From Trichoplax adhaerens (taxonomy: Eukaryota > Placozoa > Uniplacotomia > Trichoplacea > Trichoplacidae): a stretch of DNA of 64,000 nt. The notes under the pieces were generated by a model that was not told where the DNA came from, ran no database searches, and saw only the letters and a program-made list of their open reading frames with translations. The number at the start of each line of letters is the position of its first letter. Positions within the stretch are counted from its first letter, which is position 1. Positions 1 to 12,838 of the stretch are shown here, piece by piece. The position numbers were made by a program, and so were the translations under genes. The stretch covers positions 1,011,512-1,075,511 of the forward strand of contig NW_002060957.1 in assembly GCF_000150275.1 (NCBI RefSeq), written 5' to 3'.

Positions 1-4
1 AAAC

Positions 5-3000
5 ATGCTAACCAACACTGGACGATTTAACGATCGATCACCGGGAATTAGACCGGTAAGTTAACATCTATTTCTTAAGCTGCAATCAAGTTTTCATGCT
101 CCATTTTTGCATATCGCTAAGTCGATGAAGCTGGATGACCATGCTCATTTAGACTATCTTTTACACACCATTTTAAGTCAATGAAAAAAAAATGCAGCCC
201 CTTTTAAAATAGTATTATAAGAAATGACCTATATCCGAGAAGACTAAATTGGTAATCTTCCACTGATATCATCCATTCAAATTATTAATTTATAGGCTGG
301 AATACTGGTAGCAGCTGGTGATACTATCCAAGATTGTATACCAAAGGATAATCGAGTGAGTTATCGCCATACTTTATACACCGTATACAAGTAGATGATT
401 GATCGAAAAATGAATCAATTTACCAAAATTAAACAAAAATAAAATTTAGTACCTTCTCAACAAGTGCCATACAGTACTTGAACTCACTTCCATAATATTG
501 CTATTTTAATCTGATAATGATACGCATAAGTAAAAATAATTCTTCATGTTTTAATCTTTCAATCAATCATGCAATGACGATAGCCTACGACCCCAGAAAA
601 AATAAAAACTTTCCGTCAAGCGATACTACCGGAAATTGGAAAGTCACGTACCAACAGAACGAAACTAGATTTGGTGCAACGTGCTGAAAAGATGAATCAC
701 GGCATACACACGTCATCTTCTGAATCGGTATAACCAAATTCTGAACAAATAAATAAGCAGTTTCGCATTACCACAACGCTATATACTATCGAAACGATCA
801 ATTACAAAGCAATAATGCATCATAAAAATGATCATTAGTTACTAGTGATAAATAAAAATTTTAAATAATCATTTCATGACGACTGAAAAAAATGAATGCG
901 CATAAGCTTGTATACGATTAGACTGTATTAATATCGCAAATACTATTAACATTGATTCAAATAAATTGGATTGTCGCGTAGCTTACGATAAATTCAAACT
1001 GATAACCATTCTATGACCAACTAATATACCCAATATTATATTATACATTTGTAAAACCAAGGCTGCTGGTCTAGTTAATCCTTATCCGCAACCTATCGTT
1101 CAACAAATACTACAATTCAGGAAAGAAGATCAAACTTATTTAAGTAGAAAGACAGCACCTCTGGGTATATTTGCCAAATATTGAATGCTACTACATTCAT
1201 GACTCCATTTCTTAGGTGATATAAGTAATAAGTTTCCACAGCACTTAATTGAATTTAATGCATTTATAGGTCATACTACAAGAATGAAACCAGGCATGCC
1301 ATCAGATCTTGACCCTGACTCAACAACTTTTGGCATTAAAGTTGTTAAAGGTATCTGAGCAAAAATTGTAAATCATTCCATTCATTTTTGAAAAGTGTTA
1401 ACAAATCCCAGTATCAATATTTTTGTAACTAATCATCGTTTATCCAGTGCTAATTTTTGACTATTTTATGTAGACGAATATGCAAGCGATGCTGTCAATC
1501 CAAAAAAGTCCCCGAAAGAAGTTCAAGAAGAAAGTTTACAAAATCATGACATCTATCTTAGAAGTCATGAAGCGTATGAGCCTGGAGAGCAAAAGAAGCG
1601 TAACTACACCTATGAAAGTTATAATATCAATAAATGTTATGGTGTACCAACACCTCACAGCAATGCTGGAATTCATGTTGGAAAAGCTCTACATTGGATT
1701 ACTGACAAGTAAGTTAGATTTATGAAATTTTTTTACTTTGTTACTCAATGATTAATTATATCTGAACATGATCGTTTCATGACAAATAGTAATAAAGGAA
1801 CAAAAATTGTACCTAGCCGTGTTGAAGACTTTCATGAAAAGTTTCAGCCACAACTTGGAAAAGTCCATGATCCGTAAGCTACTCCAACATTATTCTTAAC
1901 TTACTGTAACAATTAGTATTTATAAATAACAATAGCTCTAAAAAATTTAATTTTCAATATACTATAGCATTTCTGATTCGATGAAGGTTCCAGAAGATCA
2001 TAAATTTGGAGTTATCGTTAAACAAGACGAATGCGGTAGGTAGAAAATTTCATCTGAAATTTAATGCTTTAAATAAATGAACTTACTATGTAACCGGCTC
2101 TGAACAAGTTTAGATGCTGGTGATTTATTACATGGCAGAGGTCCTAAAGATTACTTAAGAGGAAAAGATAGACTGCGTGGAGTTGTTGCTGCAATTCGAC
2201 GCCAATTAAAGGTTTCTAATTACTACAATTTTGAAAGTTTGAAATCAGCGTTCAATTTCTACGATAAGGTAAACTAAATATAGCATGATAATTAAAACTG
2301 GATTCGAATTTTTTGGAGTTACTATAAGAATTTATTGTTTATTCGCTAATAATCTATTCTAGGATGGATCAGGTTCTATAGATAATGATGAAATGAGAGA
2401 AATCTGCATGAAATTCAACCTTCCAATTGAGCGAGAACTGATGGAGGAATTGATATATTACTGTGATGCTAATAATGATGGAGTTATTGATTACAATGAA
2501 TTTGCTAATTTTTTAAATTGGCAAGATAATGATGTACCAGCTGTTAGTGCTCGTACCGCCATAATCGATAGTAAAGGTAAATTAAGTCATTGATACTAAA
2601 ATTGAGGATGTGGCACATGAGTAATATCGTTACTATGAAACGCTATAAGATTTCAATTTACAGCAGTCGCTTGATCTTATAATTGAGATTAAAGACTTTA
2701 AACATTAGAAAGTATCTTTACTACGATACATCATATAATTTAATTTACGGCAGTTAATTGAAGATTTTACTATAACCAAACATATTTACTACGGTTCATT
2801 GCAAGACTTTACTTGCGGCAGTTATTTGACTTTGTTATTAAAAAATTAAAGACTTTAAATATAACTAAACATATTTTACAACGCTTCATCGTACGATTTT
2901 ACTTGCGGCAGTTATTTGACTTTGTTACTAAAAATGAAAGACTTTAAAACATAATCAAATATATTTACGGCAGTATATCATAAACTTTGTTTACAGTAGT

Positions 3001-3859
3001 AGCTGCTAGCTATTATATACATATTCTAAAACTTTTACTTAAAACTATACATGCATAAGCGACTAATACACATATTTTCTTCCTCTATAGCTAAAAATTC
3101 CGCATCGCCAGAGAATGTTTTTAAATTGCAAAAGCAAATTGATAAATCAGTTGTTGATATGAGATTATCATCTCAAGCGATTAATGCAGCTGTCGGAACA
3201 GTTCCGACTACTGGTACGTCTTTGGAAAGAAATATTACAATTAAATACTCCAACTTTGTTTGTAATAAAAATCTTGCCTATGCTTTTAATCTTTATGATA
3301 GATTGGCGAAAATATGGTGTACCAACTATTCGATCCGATTTACCAGCACCAAGAGTACGTCGAGTAGCAGATACACAGGTACAACAAATATTACAACTGA
3401 AAATATGTGCACTGTATAATACCGAGTATGACATTAGTCATCTTTAATATGTTGATAAAACTTTTTTCCGCTTTAAATGAAATCTTTAAATTGACATAAT
3501 TTGGATTAATTTATTGCAGAATTATGGAGATGAATCTGATGCGTATGGGTTGATATGCCCTTCCAACTTTAGTACCATTGGTGTATTCGAAAATGACTTT
3601 TTAGTACCTCGTTCACCTGACGAACTCAGAGATATTTTTGCAAACATTGGTTACAAATTATCAGATGAAGAATTTCAATATATTTTGAATCAAGCATCCG
3701 CAATGAATTCTAATGGAAATGTAAGTATAATAAATTTATTATTAACAAAAATTGATTATACCATTTATTTCTAAATCACAATTTTATCGATCTTAGGTAA
3801 GCGTTGACAGCTTTAACAAGTGTCTAAGAGAATACCTGAAAATGAATAGCAGTCGTTGA
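5..3859 (+). CDS. EFHB: EF-hand domain family member B (EFHB/CFAP21), multi-exon
   Basis: EFHB is a calcium-binding microtubule inner protein of ciliary and flagellar doublets. I read about 14 exons with GT-AG borders: 5-55, 296-355, 584-727, 1062-1164, 1270-1350, one ending near 1710, then exons near 1790, 1968, 2115, 2364, 3090, 3299, 3520 and 3797, with stop TGA at 3857-3859. An EF-hand loop is split by an intron (YDKDGSGSIDNDE) and followed by a second loop (DANNDGVIDYNEF). The late conserved block runs WRKYGVPTIRSDLPAPR then VRRVADTQ. The C-terminus has a degenerate helical pair (SPDELRDIFANIGYKLSDEE). I count roughly 560 residues, shorter than the roughly 830 of the human protein, so 5' exons may lie before the window. 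The ATG at 5 is only the first Met seen. The intron at about 2577-3089 holds a tandem repeat. Confidence 0.85.
2655..2990. repeat. Tandem repeat inside an EFHB intron
   Basis: About four diverged units of 70-95 bp share the phrases 'cggcagttatttgactttg', 'aaagactttaaa' and 'aaacatatttac'. The two best copies start near 2811 and 2901 (period 90). Further weak copies start near 2660 and 2741. The unit is AT-rich with stops in all frames, so it is read as non-coding. Confidence 0.8.
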
Positions 3860-5033
3860 ATTCAATCAAGAATTATGACGTACCGACTTTTTCACTGCAA
3901 TACGTATAGGGCATTATTTTTTCGATGCTCGTTATGGCAACCCATTTTTAACGACATATTGATTAAATGTTGGTACATATATATATATATTTATTAAAGT
4001 AAAGCGGCATACTGATCTCGATGGTGAAAATGGAATTTAATTTCCTAAACTTTGTCGTCACCAAACAATATCGTTTTCAAGACTGGCAAGCATCGACTTG
4101 GATGTTTCGCTATATATAGATACTTACTTTGCTAATATACTGTAGAATATTAAATTCATAGTGACTATCTCCACATTTAAGTGTAGATGCATCTCAACTA
4201 TGCGGTAGCTAAATACTGCTACAATATCTATAAATTGAAATCTTGCGGATCCATCCGATTAAATTCGCATTATTCAAAAATGATTAATGTGATAAGAAAT
4301 AAATTTACCAGGTAAATTAAGTACAGTGAGTGACTGAAATAATTAAACTATAGTTTTAAAAATGTACCAATAGAAAGTAAAATTGCTCTTTATCTCTATG
4401 TTAACATCATCAGAATTAATGTTTTACATTGCACGGTAGTTCTACATTATGATTGCATTTTAATAATATAGTAATCTTTCTATGATGATTCTATGATCTA
4501 AATCTTTCCTAATGGAAAATATCAGTTATCATAGGGAACATGGATACAGATACAACAGTGTATTCAAAGCAAATTTGTAACTTAATTTTGCACTTAACTG
4601 TACAATAAACGATTTATTATTTTAGATACTTAGAAATATAATTATACTTGTGAAGCCAATGCAATTAAATCGATGGTGACTAAGGCTAATTACACAGATT
4701 TTTGATCAACCTTTAAGCAATAAAGGTTGAAAGAGTATCATAGCATAAAGAACTTGTGTTGGAGCAGAGTCAGTCAAAATATTACAAAATAAGCTGATTA
4801 TCTGGTAGTTATTGCACTATAAGTAAGTTCTATATAGCACAGTACCAAGGCACGGCAATTAACTTTAAGAATACAACTGATTGAATAAAAAAGTGTTTAC
4901 TATGTGCATAATTGCAAAATCCAGAAAGACGAATAAACAGATTATAAGCAGTGAGCCCGCCATCAGCATAATAATTGTTAGAAAATAATCCCTTAGTAGT
5001 GTACACTATCGTTTCAGTGTTCTAAGAATTATT
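3860..5033. other. Intergenic, convergent 3' ends
   Basis: This lies between the EFHB stop (+) and the SMIM15 stop (-). It is AT-rich with no convincing exon. It contains a short (AT)n run near 3980 and poly(A)-signal-like words (ATTAAA near 3993, AATAAA near 4604) that could serve the EFHB 3' end. Confidence 0.5.
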
Positions 5034-7085
5034 TTAATCAGCTTTCTGTGACTTCTTTCCTTTTCTAGTTGCATTATTTTTGGATTTTTTCTCTGTAATA
5101 AATAATAACAACTTAATAGCAGAATGAGTCCACTAAACAGTCCTGTGTATTACAGTTACAGTAGGTCATTTCTTAATTTGCAGCATTATTCCTAAGCTAA
5201 TGGAAAATATATCCTCAAGTACTGTAGTAGTACAGTATGAATACAGTTGCATGAAAGCAATGTCTGCATTTGCCAAGAAATTAATTACTTATCAGTATTT
5301 ATTATGCAGTCCGTGTATATATATAAAAGAATTTTTACCACATCCACAGTTATTATTTATGCTATAGCGCTACATGTCTAATTAGAAGATCTTGACTTTA
5401 TAAATAACATGAATAATATTCTCTAATGAACAGAAGGAATTTTCTTATCATAGCTAGTGTGAAAAGTACAAGAGGTCGAATTTTGTACGTCTACCTAAGT
5501 CATTGCTGTTTACAGTTTATTGCAATTATTTTTCTTCCTTAAACCATGTTACGCATTGGCACAAATTGCACTTCACAATACTAACACAGCTAATAAATTG
5601 GTATCTCTTTGCTACTATAATTTCTACTGCTACCATAAAAATATTTACTTCACAGCTGATACCACTAATACTTACTCTCTTTGGGTTTATCGCCTTGGTC
5701 TTGATCTTGTTTAATGTTCTGCAGCCGTTTTTCTAACATAGCAAAATTGTGTTATAGAATAAAACAATCCATTAAAGTTATATCTAATCTTTATTTAAGA
5801 ATTCTATCCAGGTGTATAATCTTTTGAATCGAATAAGTGCCACAAATTAACGATGTGATGTAAGCCATACGTAATTCTGTTGCCTTCTATTACTAGAATG
5901 CGTCTATTTTAATTCATAATGTAAGGTATCTTCATATAGCAATAAGCTGTGATCATAATCTGTAGTAATAAGCAACATTCAATGCAATTATGAAACTAAT
6001 GAAAAAAGTCAAGTCGAACGACCTGATCCATACACTAGGTATTCCTAAATTACCCATGCATATTCATGTAACAATAAGCCATAGCAATAAGCAACATTCA
6101 ATGCGATTATGAAACTTATGAAAAAAGTCAAAAAGTCGAAGGACCTGATCCAAACAGTATGTATTGCCAAATTACCCATGCATATTCATTTAGCAATAAG
6201 CTATAGCAATCAACAATAGTCGTATTTATTCAGTACATTCATGAAACTAATGAAAAATAGAAAGTCCAACGAGCTGATCCTTACAGTATGTATTTTATTG
6301 GTAAGATCTATCATTGTAGCTAAGCTTTTACATTCAGCAAATGTTGCAAATGAACGATGCGATATAATCACTTAGCCTATGTGTTGCTCTCTCGTAACTT
6401 ACTCCAAATCATGTGTACAATATGCATCCAATATTGATTACAGTTATTAAAAGATATGAAAGGGAAAGGCAAGTTACCGCGTTTCTTCTTCTCTTTTTCA
6501 TCTTTTTCAATTGCTTTCAAAAGGTAAAAAGCTAAGATTCCACTGATGATAAACATCGGGGTTAGCACAATCATGACTGAAAGAAATTGGATTTATCGAC
6601 AATATTAATGCTATTAAAATATCCAGTCTACTGTATGTTGAAAATTGGTGTAGATGTAGTTGGTTGGAAAAAAAATGCAATGGTGATTTAACACAACAGA
6701 CCATTCTACCGACTCTAACTTTTCAAACTCACTTTGTAATGTACAGCACTGTATTAGACTTGATGATAGTATTAGTAGTATAGTTAATGATCAACCTTTC
6801 ATCTATGCTTGCCAAGCAAGATGATCAAGCGATGGCCAATGGCCATACTTATGATCATTTGCGATGACATGATGACATGGTGGCCATTGAGGCTACCGTC
6901 ACCAACAAGCAAGTCAAACTCTACTATTCTTTTACCGTATTCAATTACTACAATCATTTCATTTCCTATTACACATCAAGCATACCAGAAACTAAGAATT
7001 CGTATGGGTTTTTAGCTACCCAAAAGGCGAATTCATGAAAATTGTCGTATCCAAAATATTGAAAGATAGCGTCTAGGTACTCCAT
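5034..7085 (-). CDS. SMIM15: Small integral membrane protein 15-like (SMIM15)
   Basis: The protein has about 104 residues in four exons: 6986-7085, 6478-6576, 5676-5732 and 5034-5092. All junction phases agree and all sites are GT-AG. The ATG is at 7083-7085. The N-terminus ends FAFWVAKNPYEFLVS and runs into the membrane segment VMIVLTPMFIISGILAFYLL. A charged tail follows (EKDEKEKKKREKRLQN...), ending KGKKSQKAD. This matches the vertebrate SMIM15 plan of an aromatic amphipathic start, a 'DPYGF' turn (here NPYEF), one helix with an LTPLF-like core, then a basic coiled tail. The tail is about 30 residues longer than in vertebrates. No catalytic residues are visible and the function is unknown. 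Intron 2 holds a three-copy repeat, and palindrome motifs lie 130-415 bp upstream of the start. Confidence 0.8.
5925..6300. repeat. Three-copy tandem repeat in SMIM15 intron 2
   Basis: Units of 122-132 bp begin near 5940, 6072 and 6194. They share 'gcaacattcaatgc', 'atgaaactaatgaaaaa', 'acctgatcc' and 'acccatgcatattcat'. Copies 1 and 2 are very similar and copy 3 is diverged. The repeat is wholly intronic. Confidence 0.85.
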
Positions 7086-7214
7086 CTTGGCTGATTCTCA
7101 ACTTGGTGGTTGGTGTTGTGTCCAGGTTGCCAGCCCTCGGAGACGACAGTAGTAACCAGAATTACGGTATCGTACGCTACAGTCAAAAGTACGGTAGGTG
7201 GGAATGCATAGCCC

Positions 7215-7500
7215 ATACTGTACAGTGTCGTGTACAGAGTGCAGTAAGTTAATACTGTACTGGAACTACTGTATTAAGTATTGGAGCGCAGACGCCTGGA
7301 CGTCCAGACGACATGATGGAGACGGAAATCCTCCATTCGAATTCAATCACTCAAAGTATCTCCAGCGAGGAAATAAATCTAGTTGAGTAGATCAATACTG
7401 TACAGCTAGAGATGAAAAATGAAGAAACGTAATAAGGGCAAGGTTGTTGCTATGTATGTGGTAATCGGTAGTAGGTTTAATTTGCAAATACTGTACTGCA
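7215..7500. promoter_or_regulatory. Cluster of ACTGTAC palindromes upstream of SMIM15
   Basis: A full ACTGTACAGT palindrome lies at 7217-7226. Related words follow at 7251-7260 (aatactgtac), 7395-7405 (atactgtacag) and 7488-7499 (atactgtactgc). The SMIM15 start codon is at 7085 on the minus strand, so these sit 130-415 bp upstream of it. A promoter role is inferred from recurrence upstream of other genes in the window. Confidence 0.4.
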
Positions 7501-7559
7501 TCTATATAGAACAGTGATCGTAGAATGCAAGACGATCTGATGTCTCCCATCTATTCTAC

Positions 7560-9060
7560 GCATACACCTGCAAAGCACAATGACATAATTTTGCTAGTTC
7601 TCAATTTTGAATAGGTCGGCAAAAGTTTTATTCTATTGATAGCTCCAGCCTAGAAGAATTTCTGAAACCCTAACCCTAATATGATCTATATACATCAACA
7701 AGACTCAATGACCTAAATACAGATGCATCAACAAGGCTCAATGACCTAATTTTACTAATTCTCAATTTCTAATTCATAAGCAAAAGTTTTATTCCATTGA
7801 TAGCTCCAACCTAGAAGAATATCTGAAACCCTAATCCTAATATGATCTATATGCAGTACATCAACAAGACTCAATGACCTAAATACAGATGCATCAACAA
7901 GGCTCAATGACCTAATTTTACTAATTCTCAATTTCTAATTCATAAGCAAAATTGGATTCCATTGATATCTCTAATTCAATACATAATTAGATATACCAAC
8001 AAGGTTCAATCAACTCATTTTGCTAGTTCTTAATTTCTAATCTATAGGCGAAACTTTTTCCTTTTCATATCTCCAATCTATTATACGTATGTATCAACAA
8101 GGCATAATCACTTAATTTTGCTCCTTCTCAATTTCCAATAGTTAGGCAAAGTTTTAATCGATTAATATCTCCTACCAAATAGAATTATGTCACATATACA
8201 CCAACAAGACTCAATCACCTGATTTTGCTAGTTCTTAATTTCTAATCTATAGGTAAAGCTTTTTTCATCTATATCTCCAATCTATTGTCCCTGTGCATCA
8301 ACAAAGCACGATCACTTAATTTTGCTCGTTCTCAATTTCGAATGGTTAGGCAAAATTTTGATCTATTAATATCTCCAACCAAATATAATTATGTCACATA
8401 TACACCAACAAGACTCAATCAACTCATTTTGCTAGTTCTTAATTTCTAATCTATAGGCGAAACTTTTTCCTTTTCATATCTCCAATCTATTATACGTATG
8501 TATCAACAAGGCATAATCACTCAATTTTGCTCCTTCTCAATTTCCAATAGTTAGGCAAAGTTTTAATCGATTAATATCTCCTACCAAATAGAATTATGTC
8601 ACATATACACCAACAAGACTCAATCACCTGATTTTGCTAGTTCTTAATTTCTAATCTATAGGTAAAGCTTTTTTCATCTATATCTCCAATCTATTGTCCC
8701 TGTGCATCAACAAAGCTCGATCACTTAATTTTGCTCGTTCTCAATTTCTAATGGATAGGCAAAGTTTTAATCTATTAATATCTCTCACCTAATATAATTG
8801 TATATATATACAGGACATCAACAAGGCTCAACAATCCAATTTTACGAGTTCTCAATTTCTGATAAATACTTGTATAATTACATGCACCAATAAGGCTCAA
8901 TGACCTAACTTGCTAGTTCTCAACTTCTAATCCATGGGCAAAATTTTTCCACTGATATCTATTATACGTACGCACAATAAGACACAATCACCTAATTTTG
9001 CTAGTTCTCAATTTTTTATTCATAGGCAAAATTTTTCCATTCATATCTCCAACGAATTCT
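7560..9060. repeat. Complex minisatellite with higher-order repeats
   Basis: About 14 diverged units of about 80-107 bp run head to tail. The consensus phrases are 'catcaacaaggctcaatgac', 'taattttgctagttctcaat', 'ttctaatctataggcaaa' and 'ttgatatctccaa'. Two higher-order duplications are visible. One has a period of about 161-166 bp (units at 7640 and 7801). The other has a period of 409 bp (8011-8340 against 8420-8745), with near-identical copies. One unit carries CCCTAACCCTAA (7668-7679), two telomere-like repeats in a row. Stops occur in all frames, so it is non-coding. Confidence 0.85.
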
Positions 9061-12000
9061 TTAGCTAGTCTAATCAATAAAACTGAATGTCTGTTTCACA
9101 AAAATCTTAACAGGCTCTTTCAATACCATTTCCAAATCCCTTACAGACAGTACAATCCCGTGAATGTCAACCAAAAAGGGCTCTTGGTAATAATAACATC
9201 ACATCTGTGGAAAAATTTTGATATCAGTATTATTAATTTCTTTAATGTATCCTTTACAATAATCACCCTTCGGTTTTTCTAAATATCGTAATCATCAATA
9301 TTTAGAAGTCAGCATACTGCAATAAGTGTCTTAATTCTTGATAATTAATAAGAATTATTTTTAGATTCGTCCCTTACAACCTTAAATAGCAGTACTAATA
9401 AATTATTCTGTAGTTAAACGTCAATCTTTATCTTCTCTTTCCATTTGTAAATCCGAACCCTAATCCTATTCAGAAAGAGTCAGAGCTAAATGCTATATTT
9501 AGATTTCAAAATCATAATGACTACTACAGGTCAAGCCGCGGGAAATTGATTGGATGGACCACTAAAATAAGAAGATATTATGCTAATCGAAATAGGGATA
9601 GATAAAATATTTACTTCGAGAATAGAATGAAGAAGATAGGATTCAATCACTGCAGATCAAAAATTACTAAACTGATGCATCAGATTTTAGTTGGTTTACC
9701 TTCAATTTTATAATTAGTCTGTAATAAACAATGAAATAATGTAATACTAGATGGATCATCCTTGATATCATTAATCCTGAATGTTAATGATATTAAAATG
9801 TCAACAGTTCCAAACAAGTTGTTAGTGATCATTGGATCTGATTGGTTTAAGTGATAGATAAACAATGGTACAATCGCATCGGAAATTGCAAAAAACCGAG
9901 AAAATAATAATATTGACTATTCCAACGTTCCCTACGGTTATGCGGTATTGTTTTAGGAACGTTATACAAATATATTTATTCTATCCTCCCTATGTATAAA
10001 ACTAATTATAGTTATTCTACACATCCGGACTCGATCAGTGTGTGATAAACTTTACTATTAATCACCTTATCTAGTTTAGTATTTTACTAATACTGGGATG
10101 CAATATTATTTTAGAATGTTAGAATATCTGTGAGCTCTATCGAATGTCTTTCACTTCTTTCTATGAAGGAAAGAACTGCTATGATAGGTTATTGGCAATA
10201 TTCTTACACGAAATTACAACTGTATATCTTATTCTTAGCTAAATAGATTATAGTTACATTATAAAGTATATAAGTAAAAAACATTACCATATGATAGTCA
10301 TTTCAGCTGAAAATTCTTGCAATATTGTTTCTTGAAAACTACTCTGCGAATAAATCCATAAAGTATAACAAAATCTGCTATGCTACTACGATTACTTTGC
10401 TGCTATTTGCGTGCTCTTCATCATTATTGACATGCTCTTAAATATAGATGTAACCTTAATAATTGGTATTTAATGCTTATATCACTGGTTCTTTATTAAG
10501 ATCAATGATTAGTCATACATTGCATTGATCATGCCGTCAACTTATTTAGTTCAAAAAGATCTATGTTGCATAAAATGGATCATCATTAATAGGAAGGTCA
10601 GGATTTTGTGAAATATTTTTATTCTGATATTATGAAGAAATATTATTTTATTGGTCTACACGTAAATTAAGCTATATGAGTACATTCTTGGTTTTTTGCA
10701 ACAGTGTTTCGTCTAGTGATCTATTCCCTTTATTATATAATTACTCTCTACAAGTATTGTACTACAATACTAGTGAAGATTTCACCATCACGGCGGATCG
10801 CTATTTTGCTCAACTATCATAGCAATTACACAATTTTTACATTCTTCGATAACTTTAAAATCAAAAACGATAGTACACTCTACCATATCAGTCATTGTAG
10901 GATTCTAATAAAAAAAACAATAGTACACTCTACCATATCAGCCATTGTAGGATTCTAATAAAATTACAGAATCCATGAAAATACGACAAAGAATCTACAA
11001 TAATTGTCGTAGAATGTTACCAAGTAGTTAAGTCATCTGATTAATTAATTTGATATCCATGATCATATTGCATTATCTAAATCGATGACTAGGCATTACG
11101 CAAAGTAATTAAAGATCTTTAAGCTATATTTCTACGCTATCGGTGAAGTTTATGAACTGCACAAAGCTAAATTCTAGATTGATATAAAGGGTATATAAAA
11201 ATTATCGATGTCAATATAGTCAATTTTATGCTTCATAGTCGAAACTCCATCGCAACATTATTGTCGATACTAATGATATTGAAATCGATTTAAAGTCGAT
11301 CATTTATCTCGAAATAACTTAGTTAACTAAAAATACCATAGGTTTCTCAATTAAGTAGAAATATTAGCAATATTTGCAAGATATTGATTTTTCACTACGC
11401 ACTACCCCATATAATTTTTCATCGGTAATTCTGAATCAAGAGTAGAGCTGGTAGTCTCATAGAATAAGTTATAAATTGTGCCGCATTTGTTTATTCAACA
11501 AATAAAGTCGTTATCAAAATTGAAAATCTCTCATAACTTGATGTTCGACCCTCATTAAATTATCAATTATTTAATGATAAAAAATAATTCTTAATTATAT
11601 GATAGATTAAATTTACGGTAACTCTATAAATTTTTATCACTGCTAAATTCATTTGTATCTAGTATTTGTCCAGGAACAGATGGATATTAAATAATAAATG
11701 ACCAAAGATTGTGCAAGTCATTTACTTCCTATTCAGCTTGAAAAAAACATATTTAAATGATTGTTCTATACGTCGGTAACAGTCAACTTTGACAGCATTG
11801 TTGGTAGAATCAAGTTAATTTTTTTATCCCTAAACTGATTGTTCTTTACTTTATATATGTTTGCCTTAAATAAGCAAAAATATTACCGACGTAAAAAAAT
11901 AACAACAGTATCATAAATATACTTTTTAAATTCGTATAAAGCTAGCAAGTGAGGTAAGGCTAGGTCTTCATAACTGCATCAGTATTATTTACAATAATAG

Positions 12001-12265
12001 CATTACAAAGATAAGCAAAAATAATCATGAGCCTTAGAATACTGTATTACCCTTGTTTGCTAGTGTTTAATAAAACTTGGCTAAATCAATCAATCGTCAC
12101 AGAAAACTAAAGAGGTTCTTCCATTGCAAGAAATCAGCTCTACGGATAATATTAATATCTTACTCTTAAGTAGAGCCTCATCATTTAAATTAATTACTGA
12201 TTATTTCATAAAGCAGCAATAATAAGCTCATGCTTAGGTAACCAAAAGTTAGGCATTATGTTGAA
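9061..12265. other. Intergenic, AT-rich, no supported gene
   Basis: No recognisable gene was found. One stretch on the minus strand (about 9696-9880) reads open for about 60 codons (…VPLFIYHLNQSDPMITNN…) and ends at a plausible donor GTAAAC. It could be a stray exon or a decayed gene piece, but I do not recognise the family. The rest is AT-rich with short spurious frames. Confidence 0.4.
10871..10965. repeat. Direct duplication, period 50 bp
   Basis: 'tagtacactctaccatatca' at 10871 and at 10921 begins two adjacent copies about 44 bp long that differ at one base in the shared core (gtcattg against gccattg). It is a recent local tandem duplication. Confidence 0.85.
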
Positions 12266-12838
12266 TTATATATAAAATTCAATGCATCCGTTATCTTGGC
12301 ATGTCTTGGCTATGCCGAGTGGCCGATACTGAACACTAAAAGCATCATCGGTATGATAACCTTGAAAGCAATAACCTGCTAAACTTTGGTGCTCTTTAGT
12401 GAATTTCCAGATATCTTTTAAGTAGAATTTTTGATTACATCCATGACACAGGAAGGTTGTGCCTGTTTGATCTTGAGCTACGATATCGACTAAACGTGGC
12501 GAATGATACAGTTGGCAACTTTTAGGCGTTTGATGTGCCGGATAATACTCGTGATGGCAACGGACACAGTGAATAATGCCTGCTGTTGGAAATCGATGTG
12601 CTGGTAGAAGTTGACTTAATGCTCTAATTGATCTAATTTCTTTCTTTTTTAAAACTCGTTGGAGGTAACGATGAACCTCTTGACCTTGCAATGACTGCAA
12701 TAAGCTGGTTAAGCGCGACCATTCCGACTCAAGATACTGACATTCTTGAGGCTCACAACTTTCATCGCTATTCAGAGTATCAATGCTACTGTATTTACTT
12801 ACGATGGATTCAGCATCCGATCTCGTATCGATAGACAT
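12266..12838 (-). CDS. Intronless putative zinc-binding protein, 190 aa
   Basis: A single open exon of 190 codons. The N-terminal third is acidic and serine-rich (MSIDTRSDAESIVSKYSSID). A helical stretch follows with EWSRLTSLLQSLQGQEVHRY, then LKKKEIRSIRALSQL. The C-terminal half holds regularly spaced Cys/His: CVRCHHEYYP, SCQLYH, FLCHGCNQKFYL, GYCFQGYHTDD and TCQDNGC. The C-x2-C…C-x3-H then C-x2-C…C-x4-H pattern would fit two zinc sites, probably a treble-clef or zinc-ribbon-like module. I do not recognise a named family. Lack of introns is unusual here and could mean an old retrocopy or a naturally intronless gene. The frame is intact with a proper ATG and stop, so it is probably functional. 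Neighbours within 4 kb on either side are non-coding. Confidence 0.65.
   Translation of the reverse strand: MSIDTRSDAESIVSKYSSIDTLNSDESCEPQECQYLESEWSRLTSLLQSLQGQEVHRYLQRVLKKKEIRSIRALSQLLPAHRFPTAGIIHCVRCHHEYYPAHQTPKSCQLYHSPRLVDIVAQDQTGTTFLCHGCNQKFYLKDIWKFTKEHQSLAGYCFQGYHTDDAFSVQYRPLGIAKTCQDNGCIEFYI

Noticed and set aside
3168-3434. Overlapping frames on both strands near 3.2 kb
   Set aside because: The real exons are VRRVADTQ-type EFHB segments split by an intron at about 3213-3298. The other frames read through the intron or run antisense.
7560-9060. CRISPR-like array
   Set aside because: Units are about 100 bp, diverged, without constant repeats and unique spacers, and the genome is eukaryotic. 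It is a minisatellite.
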